A stretch of 64,000 nucleotides of DNA, taken from Ignavibacteria bacterium (GTDB lineage Bacteria; Bacteroidota; Ignavibacteria; Ignavibacteriales; Ignavibacteriaceae). Positions 1 through 8,062 of this stretch are shown here, piece after piece (the first letter of the stretch is position 1; every line of letters starts with the position of its first letter). Location: positions 1 through 64,000 of the forward strand of contig JAJTBZ010000008.1 of NCBI GenBank assembly GCA_021286645.1, given 5' to 3'. The translations under genes and the position numbers were made by a program. A model generated the notes under the pieces. That model was not told the DNA's origin. It saw only the letters and a program-made list of their open reading frames with translations, and did no database searches.

Positions 1-244
1 GAAAGGGTGCCCCCGCTAAGAAAGCGGGACGAACTCGCTCGTGCTCGTTCGGATTCTCACCTAGTTTGGTAGTGCTTAAAATGCAAAAGATTGTCTTGCG
101 ACAACCTTAATTTTTTTGAGCGGAAAGGGTGCCCCCGCTAAGGAAGCGGGACGAACTCGCTTATGCTCGTTCGGATTCTCACCTAGTTTGGTAGTGCTTT
201 AAAATGCAAAAGGTTGTCTTGCGACAACCTTAATTTTTTCTGCG
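1..244. repeat. Two tandem 122-bp units carrying tRNA-Ser 3'-end copies
   Basis: The string gaaagggtg recurs at 1, 123 and 245, a period of exactly 122 bp, and the two full units are nearly identical. Each unit holds a GC hairpin (cccgct/agcggg near 13-30 and 135-152), an imperfect inverted repeat built on cgaac/gttcg, and a stem-loop with a TTGC loop followed by a T-run (87-108 and 210-231). The gcggaaagggtg that ends each unit matches the 3' end of the tRNA-Ser gene at 34,933. The array abuts the left end of the integrated element, so it is probably chromosomal sequence that originally lay downstream of that tRNA. The window starts inside the array, so its full copy number is unknown. Confidence 0.8.
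210..231. terminator. Stem-loop, likely original terminator of tRNA-Ser
   Basis: A perfect 9-bp stem (AAGGTTGTC/GACAACCTT) with a 4-nt loop is flanked by T-rich sequence on both strands, so it could terminate in either direction. Read on the minus strand it follows the 15-bp tRNA 3'-end copy at 242-256 by about 10 nt, which is where a tRNA terminator would sit before integration. A near-copy with one mismatch is at 87-108. The pre-integration role is inference. Confidence 0.6.
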
Positions 245-256
245 GAAAGGGTGGGA
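242..256. other. attL core of the integrated element
   Basis: The 15-mer gcggaaagggtggga is repeated exactly at 34,932-34,946, where it is the 3' end of the tRNA-Ser gene. The tyrosine integrase gene lies just inside the other copy. This is the classic layout of integration into a tRNA 3' end, with the displaced 3' fragment left at the far junction. A competing copy at 111-131 matches the right junction over 21 bp (T-run plus gagcggaaagggtg) but lacks the following ggga. Confidence 0.7.
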
Positions 257-314
257 AAATGCGCACAACGGTTTTTCCTCTGATTTTAGCTTAAAAACGC
301 ATCTTTTTTAGGAG

Positions 315-334
315 ATGTTGCCAAAATGTTGCCA
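315..334. repeat. Left 20-bp direct repeat, probable integrase arm site
   Basis: The sequence atgttgccaaaatgttgcca occurs here and identically at 34,806-34,825 in the same orientation. Each copy contains two tgttgcca half-sites 11 bp apart. The copies lie about 60 bp inside attL and about 105 bp inside attR. Tyrosine integrases of the lambda type bind paired arm sites in such positions; the role here is inferred from placement. Confidence 0.65.
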
Positions 335-398
335 TATTATGACTTGTTTATAGAATTTGCCTTAGGCACCGATAACGCTCTTTTTCATCGGTTATATT

Positions 399-1505
399 TT
401 AATAACTCCACCGAGATTTAGGTTTCTCGAAATTTTTCAAAAATCCCAAATCTTTAATTTCGTTATTCTCCTCGTTTGTTTCAACAGCCCAGTTGAGCCA
501 ATCCTTCAAGTCCTCATTTTCATTAATCTGAGATATGAATTGCCGACTAATATAATCAAGGAGATTGCGAATCTGAATGTAGTCACTGTAACTTGAAGCC
601 AGCTTTTTTAGCACATCATATTTGCGTTGCTCCTCTTTTAAGCGCTTTTCTTCCTGCCATTTCTTTTCTTGAAGTTCCCACTCTTGTTTTTGACGAATCT
701 CTGCTAAATCTTTTTGTTCTTTCAAATATGGAAACCCCCATATAATATTTGAAACAATCTCTGGAATAAAATCCTCGATTTTTTTTGTATCTGTATCAAG
801 AAAAACCGTCTTAATATCTGATCCCAGATATGGCGAAATTTGAATCTCCAATTTACCATTAAATACTAGATCATGTTTATGCCAATCAGTAGGATTGGCA
901 GCCTTTTGCCTGCTCTGCTTTTCCATTAGGCTTAATGAGATAGCGCACCCTTCATGTTTAACATCTACCATGCCTTTTTCATTCCTTGGTTTCCTGAAAA
1001 CCGAAATACGTCGAATTTCAAGAGCATTAAAAATGTTATTCAATAGAATAAGAGCTCTATTTTCCGATTTTTTATCAATTCCCATCCATAGTCGCTTTTC
1101 ATATGATTCTTGATCGGTACCATTTTGGGCAATTTTATGTAGTTTAATCAGGTAATGAGGATCCCGTAAATTGTCGATGATTTTAACATCTAATAATTGT
1201 TTTTTGGGGGCTTTTTCACCTTGCGATAATTCTGTTATGACCTCCGTTTTCGGTTCTTGCACATACAGCTTATATTCGCATAGTGTATTAAGCCCTGCTG
1301 TTGGTAAATGTTGGCGTGGGACTTTTTGGCCATGTTGAATTTTAGCCCAATAACCTGCTGGAGGGCATGGGATACTCATTTTTTTGCATATTTTCCGTAG
1401 TCCATTATCTGATAATTGATAGGCCTTACAAAGAGTGGACATTGGTACTGTCCAAACTTTCTCATACAGCTCATTTCTGTACAAAGTGATTAAGTTACTT
1501 CCCAT
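399..1505 (-). CDS. Hypothetical protein with conserved N-terminal HTH-like segment and central coiled coil
   Basis: This 368-residue protein has no family name I can assign. Its first 70 residues (RNELYEKVW, then PMSTLCKAY, then PPAGYWAK) match a pattern common in bacterial hypothetical proteins of mobile regions: a short helical DNA-binding-like segment followed by a P-P-x-G-Y-W-A-K motif. Residues about 270-300 are rich in Lys, Glu and Gln and should form a coiled coil. There is no signal peptide or membrane segment. It is the outermost gene at the left end of the island and stands alone, transcribed outward toward attL. It is probably cargo; a regulatory or defence role is possible but unsupported. 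Confidence 0.75.
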   Translation of the reverse strand: MGSNLITLYRNELYEKVWTVPMSTLCKAYQLSDNGLRKICKKMSIPCPPAGYWAKIQHGQKVPRQHLPTAGLNTLCEYKLYVQEPKTEVITELSQGEKAPKKQLLDVKIIDNLRDPHYLIKLHKIAQNGTDQESYEKRLWMGIDKKSENRALILLNNIFNALEIRRISVFRKPRNEKGMVDVKHEGCAISLSLMEKQSRQKAANPTDWHKHDLVFNGKLEIQISPYLGSDIKTVFLDTDTKKIEDFIPEIVSNIIWGFPYLKEQKDLAEIRQKQEWELQEKKWQEEKRLKEEQRKYDVLKKLASSYSDYIQIRNLLDYISRQFISQINENEDLKDWLNWAVETNEENNEIKDLGFLKNFEKPKSRWSY

Positions 1506-1725
1506 GCAGATTCTCCTAAATAAATCAGAGTAATTTAATATTTCATTTGCTCGAAATACAATTAATTATTGCTCTGAAGAGTAGTATGGAAAAAATATTA
1601 GTTTTTTTTTACTTCCTGACTTGACATAGGGGATGCAATTAATTATAATGTTATATAGAGAGGGAATTAATTTATTACTCCCACCCGCCGAAAGGCAATA
1701 TAAACTACAAAAACGGTACAAAACA

Positions 1726-2016
1726 ATGAATATACACGAAATCAAGGATTTCTACTTATGCGGAACGCTGCTAATTCAGGGCTTTCGATTAGTAGATCAG
1801 AACCGAGAGAACGGTTTTACCGTGTTTTCCTTTGAAGATACGAATAAACTACGTAAGACAATAAGCGAGTACTATCTCGGCAAGTTAAGAGTGGATCCTT
1901 CAGTTTACGGATTAACTCTACGACAGCTCAAGGGCCTAATGCATAATGGCGCTTTAGTATCAACACAAACCATGGTAACAAATAATGAATTCACTAACAC
2001 GAAAGGCACAAAATGA
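1726..2016 (+). CDS. Small DUF5659-like protein
   Basis: From the ATG at 1726 the protein is 96 residues and begins NIHEIKDFYLCGTLLIQGF. That opening, the later FSFEDT stretch and the final RQLKGLMHN match my memory of DUF5659, a small domain of unknown function in phages and islands of Firmicutes and Bacteroidota. An upstream in-frame ATG at 1633 would add 31 residues that do not fit the family, so 1726 is preferred although its ribosome site is weak. The 3' end overlaps the primase-helicase start by 32 nt, which suggests translational coupling and a link to replication. Confidence 0.6.
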   Translation: MNIHEIKDFYLCGTLLIQGFRLVDQNRENGFTVFSFEDTNKLRKTISEYYLGKLRVDPSVYGLTLRQLKGLMHNGALVSTQTMVTNNEFTNTKGTK

Positions 2017-4165
2017 AACCCTAACATACTCCACTAATCCTGCTGTTACACCAGCTATGACCAAGCAGGAGGGGGCTCAAAAAACAAAGGGATGGATTGT
2101 AAAGACTATAAACTGGGATGAAGCTTCCTTAACAAATATGGTAAAGAATGAGCCATATTGTCAATCAGTTTTTATTGATGGCGAAAAACTAAAATCGAGT
2201 GTCTCAGAAATGCATTTTCTTGCGGTCGATTTTGATAAAGGGGAAACAACATTTGAGAACTATAAAAAAGAGAAGCTGCCCACATTTGGTTTCACAGCCT
2301 TTATGCATACAACAGTTAACCACCAGAAAGAACTTCGGGAAATTGTCGATAGCGAAGAAGTAGTTTATCCACCAAGGGATAAATTCAGAGTCATTGTTCC
2401 GCTATCAGAACCAATTACAAATTCACAAGCAGAAGCTATAAAATCATCAGGGATCATTCAGGAAACATTCTCGATGAACAAAGATGATATTGACATGAGC
2501 TTTATCGACAGCAATAGGTATTTCAAACAAAACCCAGACGCTATCGTGTTCTTCTACGAGAACGAGGAACGGTTGACTTCTGATTACCTTCTTGAAAATA
2601 CTAAAAAAACGGAAAAAACCAAGAGAACGAAACAAACCAAAAAAACTACATTCACTAACAGTGATGTATTACTGAAACATGACCATACTGAAATAAAGGT
2701 CGGCGACGTTAAACAGAAAGAGCGGATATTTTGTCCGTTCTGTGAGCATGCAAAAAGAACACATCCTAATGATGCAAATGCGTTTATCGATATAAACCCA
2801 GCAGGGACAAAATATATTTTTTGTTCAAGCGAACAGAAAACATATTGGCAACAGGCAGGCAGCGTTGATCTTGATAAATGCAAGCTTTTCTGGAACGCTT
2901 CGCTGGGCTGCCCATCCATGATTGGATATGAATCTGCCTCGATTGAGGATAACAGCATGTACTATGTTTTTAAGAATGATGCTGACTTCAAGAACTATTG
3001 CTGCCAAAACAACATAAACCCATCCATTAAAGATTATCTGCCAAGACGCGAGATAATTTTCAACCCAGGCCTGCCTTCTGGACTGACGGATAAGTTCTAT
3101 AATCTTTTCATTGAGACAAAGTATATGAGAAATGATTACTCTGCACTGCCAAAGGTTGAGTTGGTTGAGCTTGTCGATTTAATGACTGCACGGACACCAA
3201 TTATTGCAGAACTGATGCTTAATATATTTGGTGAAAGCAAATATCTGGAAAGATTTCTGAACTGGATCACATTCCTGCTTAAAGAACGCAAGAAGGCAGA
3301 TTCAGCATGGTTAATTACATCTGAGGAAGAAGGAATTGGTAAGGACCTTATGTTCAACCGTATTCTTAAACCGTTATTCGGGGAAAAGCAGAGTCAGTTA
3401 GTAAATGGCAAACGAATAGCCAAAAACTTTAATAATCAGGACATGAACTGTTTCCTTCGCGGCTATAATGAAGTGTTTTCATCGGATGACAAAAACGGAA
3501 ATATATCAAGAAAGGAATGGCTGAAGGATGCAATCACTTCCCGCAAACAGACTATTGAGCTTAAAGGCAAGGATACATTTGAAGCTGATAACTTCATGAA
3601 CTTTATTTTATTCTCCAATAACGAAAGCCCAGTTGCATTGGATAAAAAAGACAGACGGTTTAATGTCATAAGAAATATCAAAGCAAAGAAAGTTAGTGCC
3701 CTGAGTTTCTTTAGGGGACAGAAATTCCTTGAAAGCGACATCGCAAATGAACTCGACAAGTTTGCAGAAATCATATTTACGCTTAATTATAATATCGATT
3801 TGGTAAATGTTGTTTTGGATTCTGAGGCCAAGAAAAACATACAGGCCTGTTCATGTAATCCTTACGAAGAATTTGTAAAAGCAATTAAAACTGGAAACGC
3901 GGATTATTTTATCTTTGATGAAATTTTCAAACCTGATGCTGGTGAGACTTTGTTCGATAAATATGCAAGGTCGAAAGATGCGATAGAGGTCGAAAAGATG
4001 GTATCTGTGCACAAGGCAATTCCAGCCAAGTATATGAATCGGGTTGTAAAATTCCATTTCGGTCAGGAAACATATATAAAGACAATTGAAAAACTTAAAA
4101 TGAAAGGCATAACAAACAAACCCCTCAGATTATCACAAGATGAGGTAATAAAGGCGTATATGTAA
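1985..4165 (+). CDS. Primase-helicase replication protein
   Basis: The 726-residue protein combines an N-terminal archaeo-eukaryotic-type primase segment with a C-terminal superfamily 3 helicase segment. Visible primase signs are VDFD at 81-84 and DKFRVIVPLSEP at 132-143. A cysteine-rich zinc-ribbon-like segment lies at 250-280 (CPFC, then C280). The helicase has a P-loop variant EEEGIGKD near 447-454 and the NNESPVALDKKDRRFNVI region typical of DUF5906/D5-like viral and plasmid primase-helicases. It should start replication of the excised element. The inverted GTAAC/GTTAC cluster begins at its stop codon and is the obvious candidate origin. An in-frame ATG at 2057 is an alternative start. 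Confidence 0.85.
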   Translation: MNSLTRKAQNETLTYSTNPAVTPAMTKQEGAQKTKGWIVKTINWDEASLTNMVKNEPYCQSVFIDGEKLKSSVSEMHFLAVDFDKGETTFENYKKEKLPTFGFTAFMHTTVNHQKELREIVDSEEVVYPPRDKFRVIVPLSEPITNSQAEAIKSSGIIQETFSMNKDDIDMSFIDSNRYFKQNPDAIVFFYENEERLTSDYLLENTKKTEKTKRTKQTKKTTFTNSDVLLKHDHTEIKVGDVKQKERIFCPFCEHAKRTHPNDANAFIDINPAGTKYIFCSSEQKTYWQQAGSVDLDKCKLFWNASLGCPSMIGYESASIEDNSMYYVFKNDADFKNYCCQNNINPSIKDYLPRREIIFNPGLPSGLTDKFYNLFIETKYMRNDYSALPKVELVELVDLMTARTPIIAELMLNIFGESKYLERFLNWITFLLKERKKADSAWLITSEEEGIGKDLMFNRILKPLFGEKQSQLVNGKRIAKNFNNQDMNCFLRGYNEVFSSDDKNGNISRKEWLKDAITSRKQTIELKGKDTFEADNFMNFILFSNNESPVALDKKDRRFNVIRNIKAKKVSALSFFRGQKFLESDIANELDKFAEIIFTLNYNIDLVNVVLDSEAKKNIQACSCNPYEEFVKAIKTGNADYFIFDEIFKPDAGETLFDKYARSKDAIEVEKMVSVHKAIPAKYMNRVVKFHFGQETYIKTIEKLKMKGITNKPLRLSQDEVIKAYM

Positions 4166-4416
4166 CTTTGTAACTTTTCTGTAACCTGCTAGTAACCAGC
4201 TAAGTCCTTTTATAATAAGCATGTAACCTTGTAACCTTTATTATTGAAAGTTTGGAAAGAATAAACGAATGAAACCATATGAAGGTGTTTGTCAAGAGTG
4301 TAAGCGAGAACATCCTGGCAACAATATTTCACAGGTTACAAGGTTACAGGTTACAAATAGCGATTTTGAGTCAAAATCGAAGAATCCCAGGTTACAAACT
4401 GGTTACAAGAAGTTAC
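4162..4416. other. Inverted iteron cluster, candidate replication origin
   Basis: Six GTAAC motifs (4162, 4170, 4181, 4192, 4223, 4231) are followed, after a gap of about 100 bp, by six GTTAC motifs, the reverse complement (4335, 4343, 4350, 4391, 4402, 4412). Most neighbours are 7-11 bp apart. Many are extended to GTAACCTT or its complement. The two halves form a large near-symmetrical palindrome centred near 4287, immediately downstream of the primase-helicase gene. Iterons beside an initiator gene are typical of origins; this use is inferred. Confidence 0.65.
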
Positions 4417-4463
4417 AAAATAGATTTGAACTACTCGAAAATTTCGAACAGTTGAGGATATAA
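4269..4463 (+). CDS. Possible small protein overlapping the iteron cluster
   Basis: This 64-residue frame starts MKPYEGVCQECKREH, with a GGAAAG ribosome-site candidate about 10 nt upstream. The CxxC near the start could bind a metal. From residue about 22 onward the codons run through the GTTAC repeats, so the later part of the sequence may be a by-product of the origin structure. I recognise no family. It may be a real short gene with iterons inside, or no gene at all. Confidence 0.3.
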   Translation: MKPYEGVCQECKREHPGNNISQVTRLQVTNSDFESKSKNPRLQTGYKKLQNRFELLENFEQLRI

Positions 4464-4485
4464 ACTATAAATAGGAGAATACAAA

Positions 4486-4752
4486 ATGATACAAATCAGT
4501 AACACAGACGGAAAAACAAAGGAAACAGCAATTGTAATTACAGATGCCGAAAATCATAGAGAAGCAAGAGCATTTTACATAAAATACCTTGAGTTTTATC
4601 AGGTATATCATGGATACGACAGATGGGAAGCCGAAGAGATCGGCCACACGTTGGATCAATTAATCGCGATCCACCGCTTCTATAAAGGCGGGAAAGTAGT
4701 TGATCATCTATGGATTGACTATACGATCTTTTTCCATAAATACGATAAATAA
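4486..4752 (+). CDS. Small hypothetical protein (88 aa)
   Basis: The gene has a clear AGGAG ribosome site 8 nt before the ATG. The protein is acidic and tyrosine-rich and looks largely helical (ITDAENHREARAFYIKYLEF, then WEAEEIGHTLDQLIAIHRF). No signal peptide, membrane segment or known motif is visible. It lies between the origin-like repeats and a strong terminator at 4775, so it closes the replication transcription unit. Function unknown. Confidence 0.65.
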   Translation: MIQISNTDGKTKETAIVITDAENHREARAFYIKYLEFYQVYHGYDRWEAEEIGHTLDQLIAIHRFYKGGKVVDHLWIDYTIFFHKYDK

Positions 4753-4774
4753 CCCACTCCTTCGTGTTTAATTT

Positions 4775-4812
4775 CCTGGGAATTCTAAAAACATTCCCAG
4801 GGAGTTTTTTAA
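4775..4812 (+). terminator. Rho-independent terminator after the replication module
   Basis: A 9-bp perfect stem (CCTGGGAAT/ATTCCCAGG, 4775-4783 and 4793-4801) with a 9-nt loop is followed by gagTTTTTT. It ends the unit 1726-4752. Confidence 0.85.
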
Positions 4813-4872
4813 TATCAATTTCAGGCGTACACAACGTGGAGCGCGTACGCCACATTTTAGAGGTAAAAATGA

Positions 4873-5115
4873 ATGAGAAAAAAACATAAATATCCAGCAA
4901 CAAGGAAACCAAGAGACGTTTCCTACAGCAAGAGCTATAAAATTCTGCAAATCGTAGGTGAACAGGAATTACGGAAATTATTCAGTCGGCATGGAATGTA
5001 CACGGCAGCAAAGATATTGGCATTTAATATCGGAGAAGATATTTCGCCATACGTGGTAAGGCACATGCGAAAAAGATATGAGCTTGGAGGTCAGAATGAA
5101 GAAAGTACTACTTGA
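4873..5115 (+). CDS. Small basic hypothetical protein, HTH-like
   Basis: The 80-residue product is strongly basic (MRKKHKYPATRKPRD at the start) and has a predicted helix-turn-helix-like middle (ELRKLFSRHGMYTAAKILAFNIGEDISPYVVRHMRKRY) in which TAAKIL and SPYVVRHMRK could be the two helices. AGAGG precedes the start. It may be a small DNA-binding regulator, but no family is recognised and the assignment rests on pattern only. Confidence 0.5.
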   Translation: MRKKHKYPATRKPRDVSYSKSYKILQIVGEQELRKLFSRHGMYTAAKILAFNIGEDISPYVVRHMRKRYELGGQNEESTT

Positions 5116-5449
5116 CATTAAGCCGAGCAGCAAAGCGCAGGAGGCAAACTCAACATGAAGGTAAAATCACTACCCACCCCCTGGCATAAGGAGGCTCCAG
5201 GTTGAGAAACCTCAACCGATCTGGTTCTTAGGGGCTATGTTTTGTTGATTATCGCTTTTCCAAAAGAAGGGGTACCCCAATATTTAGGTACCCCCTGGCA
5301 TGTCGGATTGGAATTTTATTTTTTGGGGAAAATTCTTAGGGCTATTTAGCCAAAATTGAACTATTCGAAATTTTCTAATAGTTGAGCACAAGGTGCACAT
5401 TTTTACAACGTGCCCCAAAATACTTTTACTACAGAAATAGGTTAGACAA
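5116..5449. other. Intergenic stretch with two tiny overlapping frames and a hairpin
   Basis: Two very short frames overlap by ATGA: 5096-5158 (20 residues, MKKVLLDIKPSSKAQEANST, with GGAGG 7 nt upstream) and 5155-5205 (16 residues). Neither is recognisable. A 7-bp stem with an AAAC loop follows at 5200-5217. Around 5360-5390 there is a diverged copy (about 25 of 31 bases) of the segment at 4429-4459 built on gaactactcgaaa and agttgag. No promoter or larger gene is evident. Confidence 0.4.
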
Positions 5450-5815
5450 TCAATTAGCCCATGACGGCCTTTTTCCACTACCCTCACAGGTTGAGCATCT
5501 GCCATTTCCTCTACAGCTTGGACAGGTGGAACCATACCTATTGCCAGTTCCGTTACAATGTTTGCACACCCCTGAACCTTTACAATCGGGACATTTTGCT
5601 TTTTCATTCACTGCCTTTTTCTGGGCTGTGACTGTAATTGATGAATCAATTTTACTAACTAATTGCTCCAATTTTGCTACCTGCCCCTCTATCTTAATTA
5701 CTTTGTTTTGTAAATCTTCAATTTTCTTATCTTGATTTCCAGAACAACCTGTAAAGCACAGGGCTAAAAAGCAGCCCAAGAATATTGACAATAAATGTGT
5801 TCTTTTGTTACGCAT
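5450..5815 (-). CDS. Lipoprotein with DnaJ-type cysteine-rich zinc-finger repeats
   Basis: The 121-residue protein starts with a basic n-region, a hydrophobic core and a lipobox (CFTGC), so it should be lipid-anchored outside the cytoplasm. A heptad-rich stretch (KIEDLQNKVIKIEGQVAKLEQLVSKI) predicts a short coiled coil. The C-terminal third has CPDCKGSG, CKHCNGTG, CPSCRGNG and CSTCEGSG, the CxxCxGxG repeats of the DnaJ central zinc finger, which bind two zinc ions. There is no J domain. Such orphan zinc fingers on a lipoprotein are unusual. It heads a run of four minus-strand cargo genes. Function unknown. Confidence 0.75.
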   Translation of the reverse strand: MRNKRTHLLSIFLGCFLALCFTGCSGNQDKKIEDLQNKVIKIEGQVAKLEQLVSKIDSSITVTAQKKAVNEKAKCPDCKGSGVCKHCNGTGNRYGSTCPSCRGNGRCSTCEGSGKRPSWAN

Positions 5816-5889
5816 ATTAACTCCGATTTTTTTATTGAAATTTATTAAATATGAACTACAGACTAATTATAGTGTTTGTCTTTAATGAG

Positions 5890-6360
5890 CTATCCAATTC
5901 TCTTTTTTGTTTCAAGCTCCAGCTGTGCATTATACACTTCCACCTGCCTATAACAGATAAACGAAGCATATATAAACAAGAGCAGTGAAGGAACTGCAGC
6001 TGTGAACCATGAAAGAATAAACGCAACTATATTTACGAAAACAATCCAGCGACCATTTTCTGCTTTGCAATAATGCACACCCCAGCCCGCCCAAAGGAAA
6101 TTTAGGAATAATGAAACGCCAAAAGATTTTTTGTTTTTCATTATTAGAATTTCAGCCTCTTCCCGTTGAAGTGCGTTGGGGCTTTTGGTTTGTTTCGCAC
6201 TCTGTGTATCTGCATCCAAAAGCGAATCACAGACTTGGCATTTTTCCTTATGACCGTCTGTATATTCGAGACAATTCGGGCATTTGATTATTTTGGCTTT
6301 ACAGTGCTTACATACTTTCGCGCCATCAGCGATTTCACCTTTACAAAGTGGACATTCCAT
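5890..6360 (-). CDS. Zinc-ribbon membrane protein with TM2-like domain
   Basis: The 156-residue protein opens with two zinc-ribbon knuckle pairs (CPLC...CKHC, then CPNC...CQVC, residues about 4-45). After a linker, residues about 75-145 carry two hydrophobic segments with the pattern FLNFLWAGWGVHYC...NGRW, which resembles the TM2 domain. The likely form is a cytoplasmic metal-binding head on a two-helix membrane anchor. Neighbouring genes share zinc ribbons and membrane or lipid anchors, hinting at one cargo unit. Confidence 0.7.
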   Translation of the reverse strand: MECPLCKGEIADGAKVCKHCKAKIIKCPNCLEYTDGHKEKCQVCDSLLDADTQSAKQTKSPNALQREEAEILIMKNKKSFGVSLFLNFLWAGWGVHYCKAENGRWIVFVNIVAFILSWFTAAVPSLLLFIYASFICYRQVEVYNAQLELETKKRIG

Positions 6361-6417
6361 TGACCCTCTACAAAAATTTTTAAGTGAATAATAAATATCT
6401 CTGATTAAAGAAGACGG

Positions 6418-7386
6418 CTATTTCTTTTGTTTGTCCATCATAACAGCATATGTTAAAACACCACTAAGTTCTCCAACTAAAATATCAGCTTTCCAATCAC
6501 CGAATTTTTTTGAGAATGTCATTGGTTCACGCTTAATAATTGCATATCCATGTTCTTCAAAATACTTAGTAGTATTTTCAATAAGTTTTTTTATGGATTC
6601 ACCATCTTTATCAATTGCAAAACGAAACATCCTAAAATTATCTAGTTTTTCCACCGAGTTAAAGTTTACAAGTACTTGCATATTGAACCCATTTTCCCAC
6701 CGTGGGCCTAATAAGACTAATTCATAAAGCTCACTTCCTGGCAAATCTTCCAGTGTTACTGGTTTTCCTAAAATATTTCTTCTTTCTTCAGCAGATTTTG
6801 TACTTGCTTGGATAAAATCATCAAATGGAATAGTATGTTTATTAAGATAGTACGCATCTTCATTTGATGATTTCCAGAAGAATCGATTATATAATTTTTT
6901 GTTATCAATCGTTACATCATAATTTACAGCACCATTTTCGTCATAGTATTTAACATTACCAGCTAGTTCTTCTCCATCGAAAAATTTGCCTTCAAACATT
7001 TTTTGACCATTCTTATAAAATCTTGTCTGCGAAACACATTGTCCATTTTTGTAATTACTTACTGCTTGTGTATTCCCATCGTTATAGTATTCTAATTTTT
7101 CTCCCTCTATGATTCCGTTAACGTAATTGGTAACCGAACTTTTTTTTCCATTATCATGATACCAAGTTGTTTTTCCATCAAGCTTTCCATTGACATAGTT
7201 TTCTTCGTATTCCTTAGTGCCACCAGATGTTTTTTTTACAACTTCGCCGCTATAAGGTTTATCCTGATTTACTTCGTAGGCGATATCGTTACGTACCTGA
7301 AGTTTGTCATGTGAAATTGAATTCTTACATGAACAAAATAGTAGCGAAATAACCACAAATAGGGTAATTGAAAATAAATGCTTCAT
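6418..7386 (-). CDS. MORN-repeat lipoprotein
   Basis: A 322-residue predicted lipoprotein with an N-terminal hydrophobic signal and lipobox-like FCSC. Residues about 40-165 contain successive MORN_2-type repeats (YVNGKLDGKTTWYHDNGKK, YVNGIIEGEKLEYYNDGN, YKNGQCVSQTRFYKNGQK, FFDGEELAGNVKYYDENGA). The C-terminal 150 residues have no recognisable domain. MORN_2 lipoproteins are common in Bacteroidota, where their roles are mostly unknown. It is cargo of the island and lies in a same-strand group with zinc-ribbon proteins. Confidence 0.75.
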   Translation of the reverse strand: MKHLFSITLFVVISLLFCSCKNSISHDKLQVRNDIAYEVNQDKPYSGEVVKKTSGGTKEYEENYVNGKLDGKTTWYHDNGKKSSVTNYVNGIIEGEKLEYYNDGNTQAVSNYKNGQCVSQTRFYKNGQKMFEGKFFDGEELAGNVKYYDENGAVNYDVTIDNKKLYNRFFWKSSNEDAYYLNKHTIPFDDFIQASTKSAEERRNILGKPVTLEDLPGSELYELVLLGPRWENGFNMQVLVNFNSVEKLDNFRMFRFAIDKDGESIKKLIENTTKYFEEHGYAIIKREPMTFSKKFGDWKADILVGELSGVLTYAVMMDKQKK

Positions 7387-7475
7387 TTTTAGATCCTAAG
7401 TTATGTTTGTAAATATTTTACTTCATATGATCACTTAATTGATAGTAATTCCATATCTAATTTCTGGTTAATTTT

Positions 7476-7991
7476 TTAATAACCTTGTTTTCTCAATTCC
7501 TCTTTTCTCTGCTTAACCTCAGCTTCCTTCTGCAATTCATAATTTTCTTTTTCTTGCTGCCTATATTTTTCGCGCTCTTGCTCTTTTTCCTGATTTAATT
7601 CCTCCTTGGCTTGCCTGTCAATCGAATTATCATTACGGTCCGAAGAATGGTGACACATTAATGGAAGAAGAATAAACAAAAAGAATAAAACAGCAATCGA
7701 AATGCAGCCAATCTTTAGTTTATTTGACTTTGGTGTATCTTGTAGTGGTAGATTATTTTGAATTGATGGTACTGAATTATTTTCAGTTGGTTTTAACTGA
7801 GTTTTTTCAGAATCGTTTTGTTTGGCTCCACATTTTGAACAGAAGATATCACCTATATTTAGATGAGCATTGCAACTTTCACACAAAATTCCTTGTATCT
7901 GTATGTTTTCCTCGTTCATTTCATGTCCACATTTAGGACATTTATGAAAATTCAAAATGGTACTTTCATGTTTACATCTAGGACAGATCAT
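7476..7991 (-). CDS. Double zinc-ribbon, single-pass membrane protein
   Basis: The start is placed at the ATG at 7991 (MICPRCKHES) because GGAGG lies about 7 nt upstream; the longer frame to 8075 has no such site. The 171-residue protein has two zinc ribbons (CPRC...CPKC and CESC...CSKC, residues about 3-55), a low-complexity linker, one transmembrane segment (IGCISIAVLFFLFILLPL) and a highly charged Glu/Gln/Lys tail that should be a long helix. The topology suggests a cytoplasmic ribbon head and an exported charged tail. Function unknown. Confidence 0.7.
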   Translation of the reverse strand: MICPRCKHESTILNFHKCPKCGHEMNEENIQIQGILCESCNAHLNIGDIFCSKCGAKQNDSEKTQLKPTENNSVPSIQNNLPLQDTPKSNKLKIGCISIAVLFFLFILLPLMCHHSSDRNDNSIDRQAKEELNQEKEQEREKYRQQEKENYELQKEAEVKQRKEELRKQGY

Positions 7992-8062
7992 TTTTCCTCC
8001 ATTGTTAAAAATAATAAAAAAGGACGCGAACCTAATTATATGTCTCGCTTCGGGCACTGCCA

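Noticed and set aside
1-80. Extra tRNA gene in the tandem units
   Set aside because: Fragments resemble a T arm (gttcggattctcacc) and a D arm (tagtttggtagtgc), but in the wrong order and with no cloverleaf.
111-131. attL at this copy instead of 242-256
   Set aside because: It matches the right junction over 21 bp, but mostly through a T-run; it lacks the ggga that continues into the tRNA T stem and would leave one extra unit inside the element. Kept as an alternative.
1-244. CRISPR array
   Set aside because: The 122-bp units are nearly identical along their whole length, with no unique spacers, and no cas genes are present.
5200-5217. Rho-independent terminator
   Set aside because: A 7-bp stem is present but no T-run follows on either strand.
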